DNA of 64,000 nucleotides from CAYHCE01 sp964355015. Its GTDB lineage: Bacteria; Cyanobacteriota; Cyanobacteriia; PCC-6307; Cyanobiaceae. Made by a program: the position numbers and the translations under genes. Below, one piece after another: positions 49,965 to 58,654 of this stretch. The stretch is taken from contig CAYHCE010000012.1 of NCBI GenBank assembly GCA_964355015.1, positions 19,277-83,276 on the forward strand, given 5' to 3'. Position 1 is the stretch's first letter. Each line of letters starts with the position of its first letter. Below the pieces are notes generated by a model. The model searched no databases. It was not told the DNA's origin and saw only the letters and a list, made by a program, of their open reading frames with translations.

Positions 49965-52634
49965 CTAGCACGGGGGCTCCTGAGGCAGAACCTCTGGTTC
50001 GCGCAGCAGCAGCCGCTCCCGACGCAGCCGCCCGAGCCGCAGCGGCAGGCCGAGGCGCTCCGCCATCCACCGCAGCAGCTGCTCCGGTCGCAGGCTGCGG
50101 CCCTGGGGATCGATCGTGGCCCGCAGCCGGACGGTCAGGGAGTCGGTGCCGTCCGCCGGAATCAGCGGTTCGAGACTCTCCAGGAAGGGACGGCAGTCCC
50201 GTTGCCGCGGGCGCCCCTTCTTGTCGGTATCGCTCCAGGGCAGGGCCTCAGCGGCCAGCAGGGTGGCGATCGCCTCTCGCCAGCGCTGGGGGGTCAGGCA
50301 TCGCCCCGGCTCGATGGGGCACAGCTCCACGCTCCATTCGGCCGCAACCAGCTCCTGGGAGAGGCTCGGGCCACTGAGTGGCACCGCCTCGACGCTCTGG
50401 AGCGGGAACTCCGCCGGCAACTGGGAGCGCAGACGGGTCAGGGCTTCCACCGGGTCCACCGGGGTGGCGAACTCCAGATCCAGCCACTCGCCCAGAGCCT
50501 CCACCCCCAGCGGCAGGGCCAGGGCCAGCTGCAGGCGCGGCAAGGGATGGAAGCCGCCGGTGAAGCTCACCGGCAGGCCGCTGCGGCGCAGGGCCCGCTC
50601 CAGCAACCTGACGATGTCGAGATGGCTGAGCAGGGCCAGGGAGCCGGTCTTGCCGAAACGGAACCGCAGCCGCTGCAGCCGGTCGCTGGCCGGCGGCCGC
50701 GACGGCTGAGGGGTGGGAATCGGCGGCGGCGGCACCACCACGTTGTGGCCGAACTCCGGCCCGCAGACGCCGCAGCTGCTGCAGCCTTCAAAGGAGCAGT
50801 CGGGCACCACGGCAGCGGCCAGGGCGCGTTGCAGATCCTCCACCAGCCAGGCTTTGTCGATGCCGGTGTCGATGTGATCCCAGGGAAGCGGCTGGCGGCA
50901 GAAGCGGGCGAGATCCGCGCCGCTGAGGGCAACGGCCGAGCCCCAGTCCCCCATCTCCAGGGCGCGGTAGCGGCCGCCGAGCCCCGCCGCCTCGATGGCG
51001 TCGGTCCAGGCGGCGTAGGTGCGCTCGATCGTCTCGAACCAGGCATCCATGCCGGCCCCGGCCCGCCAGGCGGCCTCCAGCACCGACGCCAGGCGCCGGT
51101 CCCCCCGGCCGACGAAGTCCTCCATCGCCGAGAGGCGGACATCGGTGGTGTTGGTCTTGATGCCGCGCAGCGGGCGCAGGGCGGTACGCAGCAGCTCCTG
51201 CCGCCGCCGGAACTCCGCCGTGGAGACGCTGTGCCACTGGAAGGGCGTATGCGGCTTGGGCGTGAAGTTGCTGATCGTGAGGTTCAGCTCCAGCCGCCCC
51301 AGATCGCTGCACTGCTGCTGCAGGGCGCGGCAGGTGTCAGCGATGCCGACCACGTCGGCGTCCGTCTCCCCGGGCAGGCCGATCATGAAATAGAGCTTCA
51401 GCCTGCGGTACCCGCTCTCCATGGCGGTGCGGATGCCGCGCAGCAGCTCGGCGTCGGTGAGGCCCTTGTTGACGATGTCACGCAGACGCTGGCTGCCGGC
51501 CTCCGGCGCGAAGGTGAGCCCGGCCTTGCGGGTGCCGCCCAGGATGTGGGCGATGTTCGTGTCGAAGCGGTCGACCCGCTGGCTGGGCAGGGTGAGACTG
51601 ACGTTGTGCTCCGCCAGGCGGTTGCGCAGCTCGACCCCCACGGCCGGCAGCGCTAGGTAATCGCTGCAGCTGAGCGAAAGCAGGGAGAAGTCGCTGTAGC
51701 CGGTGCGTTCCATGCCGGCCTCCACTGCCTCGATCACCGCCTCGGGCTCCACGTCGCGGGCGGGGCGGGTGAGCATGCCGGGCTGGCAGAAGCGGCAGCC
51801 GCGGGTGCAGCCGCGCCTGATCTCGATCGTGAGCCGGTCGTGGACGGTTTCGATATGCGGCACCAGACCCATGGCGTAGTGGGGCATGGGGGTGGCGACT
51901 CGGCGCAGCAGCCGCTGCGGCAGCTCCGGCAGCAGCGGCCGCAGACTGATGCCGTCGGGCCCCGGGCTGTAGAGCGCCGGCACGTAGACCCCCGGCACCT
52001 GGGCCAGATCGCGCAGCAGAGCGGAACGGCTCAGCCCGGCGGCCTTGGCCTCGGCCACCACAAGGCCGATCTCCGGCAACAGCTCCTCGCCGTCGCCCAG
52101 GGCGATGAAATCGAAGAAGGCGGCGTAGGGCTCGGGGTTGCTGGTGGCGGTGGGGCCGCCGGCGAAGATCAGCGGCGGGGCCTTGGGATCGGAGAGGGGC
52201 AGGTCGCCGCGGTCGGCCGCCCGGATCGGCAAGCGGGCGAGGTCCAGCATCTCGAGGATGTTGGTGGCGCCGAGCTCGTAGCTGAGGCTGAAGCCGAGGA
52301 GATCGAAGCCGGGCAGGGGGCGGCGGCTCTCCACGGCGAACAGGGCCTGGCCCTGTTCCCGCAGCCGGGTGGAGAGGTCGGCCGCCGGCAGGTAGGCCCG
52401 GTCACAGAGCTGGCCGGGAACGCTGTTGAGAATCGAGTAAAGAAGGATGTGACCCAGGTTGCTGGCGCCCACCTCGTAGAGCTCGGGGTAGGTGAGGGCC
52501 CAGCGCACCCGGGCTGCGTTCCAGGCGCGAGGTTCGACGCCGAGCTCGTTTCCCAGATAGCGGCCGGGCTTGCCGATGCCTCGATCGATGAGGGCCTCGA
52601 AATCGACCGGCTCGAGCTCTGGGGCAACGGTCAC
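49965..52634 (-). CDS. B12-binding-domain/radical SAM protein (TIGR03960 type) with DUF2344 domain
   Basis: The 889-residue product has an N-terminal cobalamin-like domain (WALTYPELYEVGASNLGHIL, GFSLSYELGATNILEMLDLA), then the radical SAM core with the CxxxCxxC motif in EIRRGCTRGCRFCQPG. It ends with a C-terminal TIGR03936/DUF2344 domain (LRFRFGKTGSLALLSHLDIV, SFTGGFHPLPRLQLALALPL). A Cys cluster CSFEGCSSCGVCG lies between the two. This fusion is common in cyanobacteria; a role in RNA or ribosome modification has been proposed for the family but is not proven. The start is taken as a GTG at 52634; the frame remains open over 450 codons upstream as a shadow of dapL. Confidence 0.88.
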   Translation of the reverse strand: MTVAPELEPVDFEALIDRGIGKPGRYLGNELGVEPRAWNAARVRWALTYPELYEVGASNLGHILLYSILNSVPGQLCDRAYLPAADLSTRLREQGQALFAVESRRPLPGFDLLGFSLSYELGATNILEMLDLARLPIRAADRGDLPLSDPKAPPLIFAGGPTATSNPEPYAAFFDFIALGDGEELLPEIGLVVAEAKAAGLSRSALLRDLAQVPGVYVPALYSPGPDGISLRPLLPELPQRLLRRVATPMPHYAMGLVPHIETVHDRLTIEIRRGCTRGCRFCQPGMLTRPARDVEPEAVIEAVEAGMERTGYSDFSLLSLSCSDYLALPAVGVELRNRLAEHNVSLTLPSQRVDRFDTNIAHILGGTRKAGLTFAPEAGSQRLRDIVNKGLTDAELLRGIRTAMESGYRRLKLYFMIGLPGETDADVVGIADTCRALQQQCSDLGRLELNLTISNFTPKPHTPFQWHSVSTAEFRRRQELLRTALRPLRGIKTNTTDVRLSAMEDFVGRGDRRLASVLEAAWRAGAGMDAWFETIERTYAAWTDAIEAAGLGGRYRALEMGDWGSAVALSGADLARFCRQPLPWDHIDTGIDKAWLVEDLQRALAAAVVPDCSFEGCSSCGVCGPEFGHNVVVPPPPIPTPQPSRPPASDRLQRLRFRFGKTGSLALLSHLDIVRLLERALRRSGLPVSFTGGFHPLPRLQLALALPLGVEALGEWLDLEFATPVDPVEALTRLRSQLPAEFPLQSVEAVPLSGPSLSQELVAAEWSVELCPIEPGRCLTPQRWREAIATLLAAEALPWSDTDKKGRPRQRDCRPFLESLEPLIPADGTDSLTVRLRATIDPQGRSLRPEQLLRWMAERLGLPLRLGRLRRERLLLREPEVLPQEPPC

Positions 52635-52721
52635 GGGGGAGGCGAAATCGGGCTTGCCCCGATCGTATGCAGCCCGACGCCATAGGAGGATGCCGCCCAT
52701 CCGATCCAGAAGCGCTTCACC

Positions 52722-53966
52722 GTGGTCCAGGTCAACGGCAACTACCTCAAGCTCAAGGCGGGTTACCTGTTCCCCGAGATCGCCCGGCGGGTGAAGGCCT
52801 TCTCCGAGGCCCATCCCGGCGCCGCCATCATCCGCCTGGGCATCGGCGACGTGACCGAGCCCCTGCCGGAGGCCTGCCGCGCCGCCATGAAGACGGCGAT
52901 CGACGAGATGGGCACCCGCGAGGGCTTCCACGGCTACGGCCCCGAGCAGGGCTACCTCTGGCTGCGCGAGGCGATCGCGCAGCACGACTTCCATTCCCGC
53001 GGCTGCGAGATCAGCGCCGAGGAGATCTTCATCTCCGACGGCTCCAAGTGCGACAGCAGCAACATCCTCGACATCCTCGGCCCGGACAACCGCATCGCCG
53101 TGACCGATCCGGTGTACCCCGTCTACGTGGACAGCAACGTGATGGCCGGCCGCACCGGCGAGGCCGATGAGACCGGCCGCTACGGCGGGCTCACCTACCT
53201 GCCGATCACCGCCGCCAACGGCTTCAAGGCCCCCCTGCCCGCAGACAGGGTGGATCTGATCTACCTCTGCTTCCCCAACAACCCCACCGGCGCCGTGGCC
53301 AGGCGGGAACAGCTGCGGCAGTGGGTGGACTACGCCCTGGCCAACGACGCCCTGATCCTGTTCGACGCCGCCTACGAGGCCTTCATCCAGGACCCGGCGC
53401 TGCCGCACTCGATCTACGAGATCGAGGGCGCCCGGGAGTGCGCGATCGAGTTCCGCTCCTTCTCCAAGAACGCCGGCTTCACCGGCACCCGCTGCGCCCT
53501 CACGGTGGTGCCCCGCGGCCTGATGGGCAGCGCCGCCGATGGCGGGAAGGTGGAGCTGTGGGGCCTGTGGAACCGCCGCCAGTGCACCAAGTTCAACGGC
53601 GTCAGCTACATCGTGCAGCGCGGCGCCGAGGCCGTGTACTCCCCCGAGGGCCAGGCCCAGGTGAAGGCCCTGATCAGCTTCTATATGGAGAACGCCGCGA
53701 TCATCCGCCGGGAGCTCACGGCAACGGGTCTGCAGGTCTTCGGGGGCGAGCAGGCCCCTTACGTGTGGCTCAGGACCCCCGAGGGCCTCGATTCCTGGGG
53801 CTTCTTCGACAGGCTGCTGCATGAGGCCCATGTCGTGGGAACGCCAGGAAGCGGCTTCGGGGCAGCGGGCGAGGGGTACTTCCGCCTCTCCGCGTTCAAC
53901 AGCCGGGCCAACGTGGAGGAGGCCATGGTGCGCATCGCCCGTGGCTCCCTCGTGGAGGCTGCCTAA
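52722..53966 (+). CDS. dapL: LL-diaminopimelate aminotransferase
   Basis: DapL makes LL-diaminopimelate directly from tetrahydrodipicolinate in the cyanobacterial/plant lysine route. The 414-residue PLP aminotransferase has NYLKLKAGYLFPEIARRV, RLGIGDVTEPLPEACRAAMK, YGPEQGYLWLREAIAQHDF, the PLP pocket YLCFPNNPTGAVARREQLRQ, DAAYEAFI and the catalytic Lys in FRSFSKNAGFTGTRCALTVV. The start is a GTG (then VQVNGNYLKLKAG). It is divergent from the radical SAM gene and is followed by clpS. Confidence 0.94.
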   Translation: MVQVNGNYLKLKAGYLFPEIARRVKAFSEAHPGAAIIRLGIGDVTEPLPEACRAAMKTAIDEMGTREGFHGYGPEQGYLWLREAIAQHDFHSRGCEISAEEIFISDGSKCDSSNILDILGPDNRIAVTDPVYPVYVDSNVMAGRTGEADETGRYGGLTYLPITAANGFKAPLPADRVDLIYLCFPNNPTGAVARREQLRQWVDYALANDALILFDAAYEAFIQDPALPHSIYEIEGARECAIEFRSFSKNAGFTGTRCALTVVPRGLMGSAADGGKVELWGLWNRRQCTKFNGVSYIVQRGAEAVYSPEGQAQVKALISFYMENAAIIRRELTATGLQVFGGEQAPYVWLRTPEGLDSWGFFDRLLHEAHVVGTPGSGFGAAGEGYFRLSAFNSRANVEEAMVRIARGSLVEAA

Positions 53967-53995
53967 ATTTGGACACCCTTCGCGCTGTTGTGGCC

Positions 53996-54328
53996 ATGGC
54001 GATGGCACCACCCATGGCTGTGGAAACGCCCAGCCGCTCCCCTGGCGGGGCCGCGGTGATCGAGAAGGAGGTGCAGCGGGTGCGCAAGCCCTCGCCCCGT
54101 TACCGGGTGCTGTTGCACAACGATCCGGTGAACTCGATGGAGTACGTGGTCTCCACCCTCCGGCAGGTGGTGCCCTCCCTGAGCGAGCAGGACGCCATCG
54201 CCGTCATGCTCGAGGCCCACAACACCGGGGTGGGCCTGGTGATCGTCTGCGATCTGGAACCGGCCGAGTTCTACTGCGAGACCCTCAAGGCCAAGGGGCT
54301 GACGAGCACGATCGAGCCCGAAAGCTGA
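53996..54328 (+). CDS. clpS: ATP-dependent Clp protease adaptor ClpS
   Basis: ClpS delivers N-degron substrates to ClpC-type Clp protease. The conserved core is PRYRVLLHNDPVNSMEYVVS, then MLEAHNTGVGLVIVCDLEPA and EFYCETLKAKGLTSTIEPE. The ATG at 53996 gives 110 residues; a TTG at 53969 and an ATG at 54014 are alternatives because the first 30 residues are not conserved. Cyanobacteria usually encode two ClpS proteins; which one this is was not decided. It starts 29 bp after dapL, and the CPBP gene begins immediately after its stop. Confidence 0.88.
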   Translation: MAMAPPMAVETPSRSPGGAAVIEKEVQRVRKPSPRYRVLLHNDPVNSMEYVVSTLRQVVPSLSEQDAIAVMLEAHNTGVGLVIVCDLEPAEFYCETLKAKGLTSTIEPES

Positions 54329-55162
54329 ATGTCGGCTCCAGCCCCGGCGGCGCGCCCCCACTGGCTCGGGACCCTGCTCTACCTGCCGCTGCTGGTGGTG
54401 ACCGGCTGGCTCGCGGTCCAGCCCCTCGGGTGGATGGTCCCGGCACTGAGGCCCGATCAGGTCTCCCTGCTGGGCACGGTGGTGGCATTCGCGCTGCTGC
54501 TGCTCACCCTGCCGCTGCGGTTGAAGCGGGTCTGGCACGAGCCCCATCCCTGGCGACGCCTGGGCCTGGCGCGGCCGCTGGGTCAGGGGGTGCGGGCGTT
54601 TCTCGGTGGACTGGTCATGGCGCTGCTGCTGTTGACCACGGTGGTGGTGGGTCTGCTGGTGAGCGGCCAGGCGCAGTGGAGGGGCACCCTCACCGCGCCG
54701 GTGGCGCTCAACGCGCTGGCGCTGCTGGGCGTGGGACTGGCCGAGGAACTGGTGTTCCGGGGCTGGCTGTGGGGGGAGCTGACGCTGCTGACCGGGTCAA
54801 GGCGCGCCCTGGTGGGGCAGGCGCTGCTGTTCAGTGTGGTGCACACCCGCTTCAACCTGGGGCCGTTCGCCTTGATGGCGCTGCTGGGAGGCCTGCTGCT
54901 GCTCGGCCTGGTGCTCGCCCTGCAGCGCCGGGCCGACGCAGGCAGCCTGGCCGGCGCGGTGGGGCTGCATGGCGGCCTGGTGGGGGGCTGGTTCGCTCTG
55001 ATCTCCGGGCTGCTGCAGCTGTCACCGCAGGCGAGTGCCTGGCTGGTCGGCCCGGGCGGAGCGAGCCCGAATCCGATCGGGGGCCTGCTGGGTTGGCTGG
55101 GGCTGGGGGTGGTGCTGTGGCTGCGGCTGCGGCAGCAGTCGCCGCGGACCTCCGGGAACTGA
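54329..55162 (+). CDS. CPBP-family intramembrane metalloprotease
   Basis: The 277-residue protein has about seven transmembrane helices. The active-site motifs of the CAAX/CPBP protease family are visible: GLAEELVFRGWLWGELTLL (EExxxR) and a His in LFSVVHTRFNLGPFA, then VGLHGGLVGGW with the final His. Members process or degrade membrane-associated peptides, and some give immunity to secreted peptides. It starts directly after the clpS stop. It is the last plus-strand gene before the minus-strand HlyD/ABC operon and is followed by a terminator. Confidence 0.87.
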   Translation: MSAPAPAARPHWLGTLLYLPLLVVTGWLAVQPLGWMVPALRPDQVSLLGTVVAFALLLLTLPLRLKRVWHEPHPWRRLGLARPLGQGVRAFLGGLVMALLLLTTVVVGLLVSGQAQWRGTLTAPVALNALALLGVGLAEELVFRGWLWGELTLLTGSRRALVGQALLFSVVHTRFNLGPFALMALLGGLLLLGLVLALQRRADAGSLAGAVGLHGGLVGGWFALISGLLQLSPQASAWLVGPGGASPNPIGGLLGWLGLGVVLWLRLRQQSPRTSGN

Positions 55163-55251
55163 GACCGGAGAATCGGCCCCATCCCCTGGGAGGAACCGAG
55201 CGACGGGACCATCAAGGCCGTCGCCAGAGGCCGAATGAACGGATCCGCCTG

Positions 55252-55273
55252 GCCCCGCTGCAGCGGGGCTTTT
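55252..55273 (+). terminator. Intrinsic terminator after the CPBP gene
   Basis: A perfect palindromic stem (55252-55260 GCCCCGCTG with 55261-55269 CAGCGGGGC) is followed by TTTT at 55270-55273 on the plus strand. It lies 90 bp past the CPBP stop and abuts the end of the convergent HlyD gene. Confidence 0.7.
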
Positions 55274-56511
55274 CACTGGCCCACCGTCAATCGGGCTCTG
55301 CGCAGCACGAAACTCAGCACCGTTTCGATCCGGGTGGTGATGTCCGCCGTGAAATTCATGCCGAGTCGCAACTCGCAGCGGCGAGTGGCGGATTGCAGCA
55401 CCGCCTTCTCAGGGATCACCGTGACCTCATAGCCGGCCGAGGCCCCAGAGGCAGGCTGGGAAGGGGGTTGCGGCAGCCCCGGTTGGGACGGGGAGCGGAT
55501 CGCATCCGGCGCCACCGAGCGCACCGTTCCCCTGAGGGTGCCGAAATCGGGATAGGGGCAGCCGGCGATGCGCAGATCCGCCCGCTGGCCTGGCTTCACA
55601 TTGTCGATATCCTCGGGCGCCACGATCAGCTTCGCCACCAGCATCCTGCCGCTGGGGGCGATACGGGCCAGCTCCTGGCCCGGCTGCACCACCTGCTGGG
55701 GATTGAACAGTTCCAGTGAATACAGCACTCCCCCCACAGGTGCCCGCACCTGGGTGATGCCCAGATCACGGCTCACCTGGGAGCGCTGGCCGCTGTTGGC
55801 CACGAACTCCTGGGCCAGCCTGGAGAGCTGGGCGGTTTCGCTGAAACGCATCTCCTCCACGGCCCTTCGGGCCTTGGCGAGGCTCGAACGGGCAACCTCG
55901 AGGTTGGCGGCCTTCTCATCCAGCTGCATCGGTGCGATCGCCCCGCTGTCCTTCAGCAGCTGGAAGCGGCTGAATTCAGCCTGGGCCAACTGCAAGGCCG
56001 CCTCCGCCTTCTCCACTTCCAGTTCAGCGCCCTTGACCGCGGCCGCGTTCTGACTGAGCAACGCCTCCTGTTGTCGATCCAGTGCACTCCGGCTGGAGGC
56101 GAGTTCGGCCTGCTTGCCCTCCAGATCGGCGGGATCGAGCACCGCGATCACCTGGCCGGCCCGCACCGTCTGATGGGTCCGCACATCCACGCTGCGCACC
56201 CGACCGGCCAACGGGGCGTGGATGACGCTGGTTTCGCCGCTCGGGCGCACCTGCCCGGCCCCGTGCACCACCACCCGATAGGGCCACACCGCCATCAGGC
56301 CAACGCCGGTGATGAAACCACCCACCATCGCGAACCCCAGCAGCCGTACCCAGGGCCGCACCGAGGGGAGGAACTCCTCGCTCGTGCTGGGCCTGAGCAC
56401 CAGACCCGCATCGACCGGCCGTACGGCCGCTCTCCCGGCCTGCGGCGCGGGCGCCGACACCACCAACTGGGACGGGGCGGAGGTTCGATCAGCAGGGGGC
56501 GTGTCGCTCAT
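55273..56511 (-). CDS. HlyD-family periplasmic adaptor of a peptide exporter
   Basis: The 412-residue membrane-fusion protein has a disordered N-terminus, one transmembrane helix (about residues 55-76, LLGFAMVGGFITGVGLMAVW) and a lipoyl/barrel-sandwich half (GRVRSVDVRTHQTVRAGQVI). A coiled-coil hairpin follows (about 120-235, rich in Glu/Ala/Leu), then the second half and beta-barrel. It links an inner-membrane ABC exporter to the outer membrane in type I or peptidase-containing export systems. Its ATG overlaps the stop of the ABC gene (56508) by 4 bp, so it is translationally coupled to it. No TolC-like gene is seen nearby. Confidence 0.85.
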   Translation of the reverse strand: MSDTPPADRTSAPSQLVVSAPAPQAGRAAVRPVDAGLVLRPSTSEEFLPSVRPWVRLLGFAMVGGFITGVGLMAVWPYRVVVHGAGQVRPSGETSVIHAPLAGRVRSVDVRTHQTVRAGQVIAVLDPADLEGKQAELASSRSALDRQQEALLSQNAAAVKGAELEVEKAEAALQLAQAEFSRFQLLKDSGAIAPMQLDEKAANLEVARSSLAKARRAVEEMRFSETAQLSRLAQEFVANSGQRSQVSRDLGITQVRAPVGGVLYSLELFNPQQVVQPGQELARIAPSGRMLVAKLIVAPEDIDNVKPGQRADLRIAGCPYPDFGTLRGTVRSVAPDAIRSPSQPGLPQPPSQPASGASAGYEVTVIPEKAVLQSATRRCELRLGMNFTADITTRIETVLSFVLRRARLTVGQ

Positions 56512-58190
56512 GCCGGCAGGAGATAGGGGGTGAGGGGTTCGACGTCGCGCAGATCCTGAGGCCGGCCCTGAAACTTCACCTTGCCGCTCTCCAGATACAC
56601 CACCCAGTCACAGCTGAGGATCACGCTGGGGCGGTGGCTGATCATCACCGTGGTCAGCCCCTTGCGCAGCGGCAACAGGCGATCGAGCAGGCGCCGTTCC
56701 AGACCTGGATCCAGGGCCGCTGTGGATTCATCCAGGATCAGCACCGGTGGCCTTGCCACCAGCGCCCGCGCGATCGCCAGGCGCTGCCGCTGGCCACCGG
56801 AAAGGTTGGCGCCGAATTCGCCCAGCATCGTCTGATAGCCATCGGGCAGTTCGCGGATGAACGCGTCAGCGAGGGCCAGATCACAGGCGGCCACCACCTG
56901 ATCGAAGCTGGCATCCGGATAGGTGAAACGGAAGTTCTCCAGGATCGTGCGATTGAAGAACTGGGGATCCTGCGGAATCAGCGCCACCTGCTGGCGAAGG
57001 CATTCGAGCGATATGTCCTTCAGGCCGTAGGGGCCGTAATGGATGGTGCCACTTTGAGGTGGATAGAGGCCCGCCAGCAGCTTCACCAGCGTGCTCTTGC
57101 CGCAGCCCGATTCACCGATCAGTGCCGTCATGCAGCCACCCGGGATCGTGAGGTTGAAATCTTTCAGCAGCTCCACCCGGCCGGCATGGTGAAAACCGAG
57201 ATTCCGGCAGAGGATCTCGCTGCCCAGAGGGAGCGCCACCCACGGCTTCGAAGCAGCCTTGGGATCTTCCACCGTGCCTTCGAGCACCTCCGAGAGGCGA
57301 TGGAACACCACCTGGGCCGCGATGAAATCAGCGGCGAACGCCACCAGCCCAGCCAGAAAACCCAGCACGTTGGTGCCCATGCCGCTGAAGGCCAGCAGCT
57401 GGCCGATGCTGAGCTTGCCGGCGATCACGAAGCTGCTGCCATACCACAGCAGTGTCAGGGTGGTGATGCTGGAGAGCAGCTCTGTGGTGGTGGAACCGAA
57501 CAGCTGCAGCTGCATCGTGTTCCAGCGCAGATGGGACAGCTTGCCGAAATTGCTCTGGTACTCATCCCAGACCTGCGGGATCGCCTCTGTGGTCTTGAGC
57601 ACCTGGGCACCGCGGAAGGCCTCAACCAGAAAGCCCTGGTTCTCGGCCGACAGCACGATCAGGCGGCGGGTCTTCTGACGCAGCGCCGGCAGGAAAACAA
57701 GATTCGCGCTCACCACCAGCACAAACGCCAGCAGCGAAAAGGCGGTGAGAGCCGGGCTGTAGGCCACCATCACCACCAGCGAAACCCCAGCGATGAACAG
57801 CTGACTGGGCAGCCCGAGAACCACATCGCAGATCAGGCCGTTGATGCGGCTCACGTCGCTGATGCGACTCACCACTTCACCACTGCGGTGGCTGTCGAAA
57901 TAGGTCATCGGCAACCGCAGCAGACGGTGGCCATACTCCAGCAGCATCCCCAGTTGCAGGCGCTGGGCGAAGTGACCCACCAGGTGACCCTGCAGCAGCG
58001 AGATCAGGTCCCTGAAGACGAACAACAGCAGCATCCCGAGCCCGAGGCTGGTGAGCAGCTGGCTGTCGCGCCGCACGAGCACATCATCGGTGAGGAGCTG
58101 CAGCAGCAGGGGCATCGCCAAGGCGAGCAGGCCGATCACCGCATTGATCGCCAGGGCCTGCAACAGCAGGCCCCGATAGGGAAGAACCAA
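56508..58190 (-). CDS. ABC exporter (membrane + ATPase parts) of a frameshifted peptidase-containing transporter
   Basis: The 560-residue frame has six transmembrane helices in the first 310 residues, then a complete ATPase: Walker A in IGESGCGKSTLVKLLAG, LSGGQRQRLAIARAL, Walker B VLILDESTAAL and the H-loop TVMISHRPS. It ends LTPYLLPA. The start shown is a TTG at 58190; it has no ribosome-binding site, and coding character continues upstream as TGPFLRFLRLVLPYRG to a stop near 58225. The C39 peptidase domain is in another frame immediately upstream. Together they would span 719 codons, the size of a peptidase-containing ABC transporter, so a single-base frameshift around 58200-58225 is inferred. 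Confidence 0.85.
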   Translation of the reverse strand: MVLPYRGLLLQALAINAVIGLLALAMPLLLQLLTDDVLVRRDSQLLTSLGLGMLLLFVFRDLISLLQGHLVGHFAQRLQLGMLLEYGHRLLRLPMTYFDSHRSGEVVSRISDVSRINGLICDVVLGLPSQLFIAGVSLVVMVAYSPALTAFSLLAFVLVVSANLVFLPALRQKTRRLIVLSAENQGFLVEAFRGAQVLKTTEAIPQVWDEYQSNFGKLSHLRWNTMQLQLFGSTTTELLSSITTLTLLWYGSSFVIAGKLSIGQLLAFSGMGTNVLGFLAGLVAFAADFIAAQVVFHRLSEVLEGTVEDPKAASKPWVALPLGSEILCRNLGFHHAGRVELLKDFNLTIPGGCMTALIGESGCGKSTLVKLLAGLYPPQSGTIHYGPYGLKDISLECLRQQVALIPQDPQFFNRTILENFRFTYPDASFDQVVAACDLALADAFIRELPDGYQTMLGEFGANLSGGQRQRLAIARALVARPPVLILDESTAALDPGLERRLLDRLLPLRKGLTTVMISHRPSVILSCDWVVYLESGKVKFQGRPQDLRDVEPLTPYLLPA

Positions 58191-58654
58191 GCGCAGGAAA
58201 CGCAGGAAGGGGCCCGTGGCGCCTCCTCCTGCTCAGCGAGGCGATCGGGATCGGGCTCGAGCAGCAGCATCACGCCGTTGCTCCAGCCCTCCAGGAACTC
58301 CCGCTCGGGCAGCTGCCGCAGCCCGACCGCAGGATCGGCGATCAGAAAGCGCCGCCGCCGCCGCCCATGCAGCACCACCCAATGGTTGCCCTTCCAGTGG
58401 CAGATCGCCGGCAGGGGAATGGAGTCAAGATGGCTGAGCAACTCGGGCTCGGCGCGCACGGCACGGGCCTGAAAACCGATGGCATCGGCACCGCGACGCA
58501 GGCCAAGCAGGGTGGTGCCCAGGGAGCCTGTGCCCACCAGTTCTCGCACACGGGAGAGTGGCAGGTTCCTGCCGTGCTGCCGGGCCACGGTGGCAACGCA
58601 AGCGGCACCGCAATCCTCTTCGGAATGCTGCTCGACACAGGCGTAGCGGGGCAT
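58136..58654 (-). CDS. C39 peptidase domain (N-terminal part of the frameshifted exporter)
   Basis: The frame from ATG 58654 (alternative GTG 58663) encodes an N-terminal C39 (bacteriocin-processing) domain: EQHSEEDCGAACVATVARQH with the catalytic Cys, then ICHWKGNHWVVLHG with the catalytic His and FLIADPAVG with the Asp. Such domains cut precursor peptides after a Gly-Gly leader. About residue 140 the sequence leaves the C39 domain and runs out of frame (EEAPRAPSCVSCAWFFPIGA), which is a frame-shifted reading of the exporter linker. The true product probably continues into the ABC frame. It is divergent from the two GG-leader peptides. Confidence 0.8.
   Translation of the reverse strand: MPRYACVEQHSEEDCGAACVATVARQHGRNLPLSRVRELVGTGSLGTTLLGLRRGADAIGFQARAVRAEPELLSHLDSIPLPAICHWKGNHWVVLHGRRRRRFLIADPAVGLRQLPEREFLEGWSNGVMLLLEPDPDRLAEQEEAPRAPSCVSCAWFFPIGACCCRPWRSMR

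Noticed and set aside
49965..54011. A 1348-codon minus-strand frame that would extend the radical SAM gene across dapL
   Set aside because: Homology to the radical SAM family begins near 52634. The first 450 codons are the antisense shadow of dapL.
58190..58240. Programmed -1 frameshifting between the C39 and ABC parts
   Set aside because: No X-XXY-YYZ slippery heptamer is in the correct frame in the overlap and no clear downstream stimulatory structure was recognised. A simple indel explains it better.
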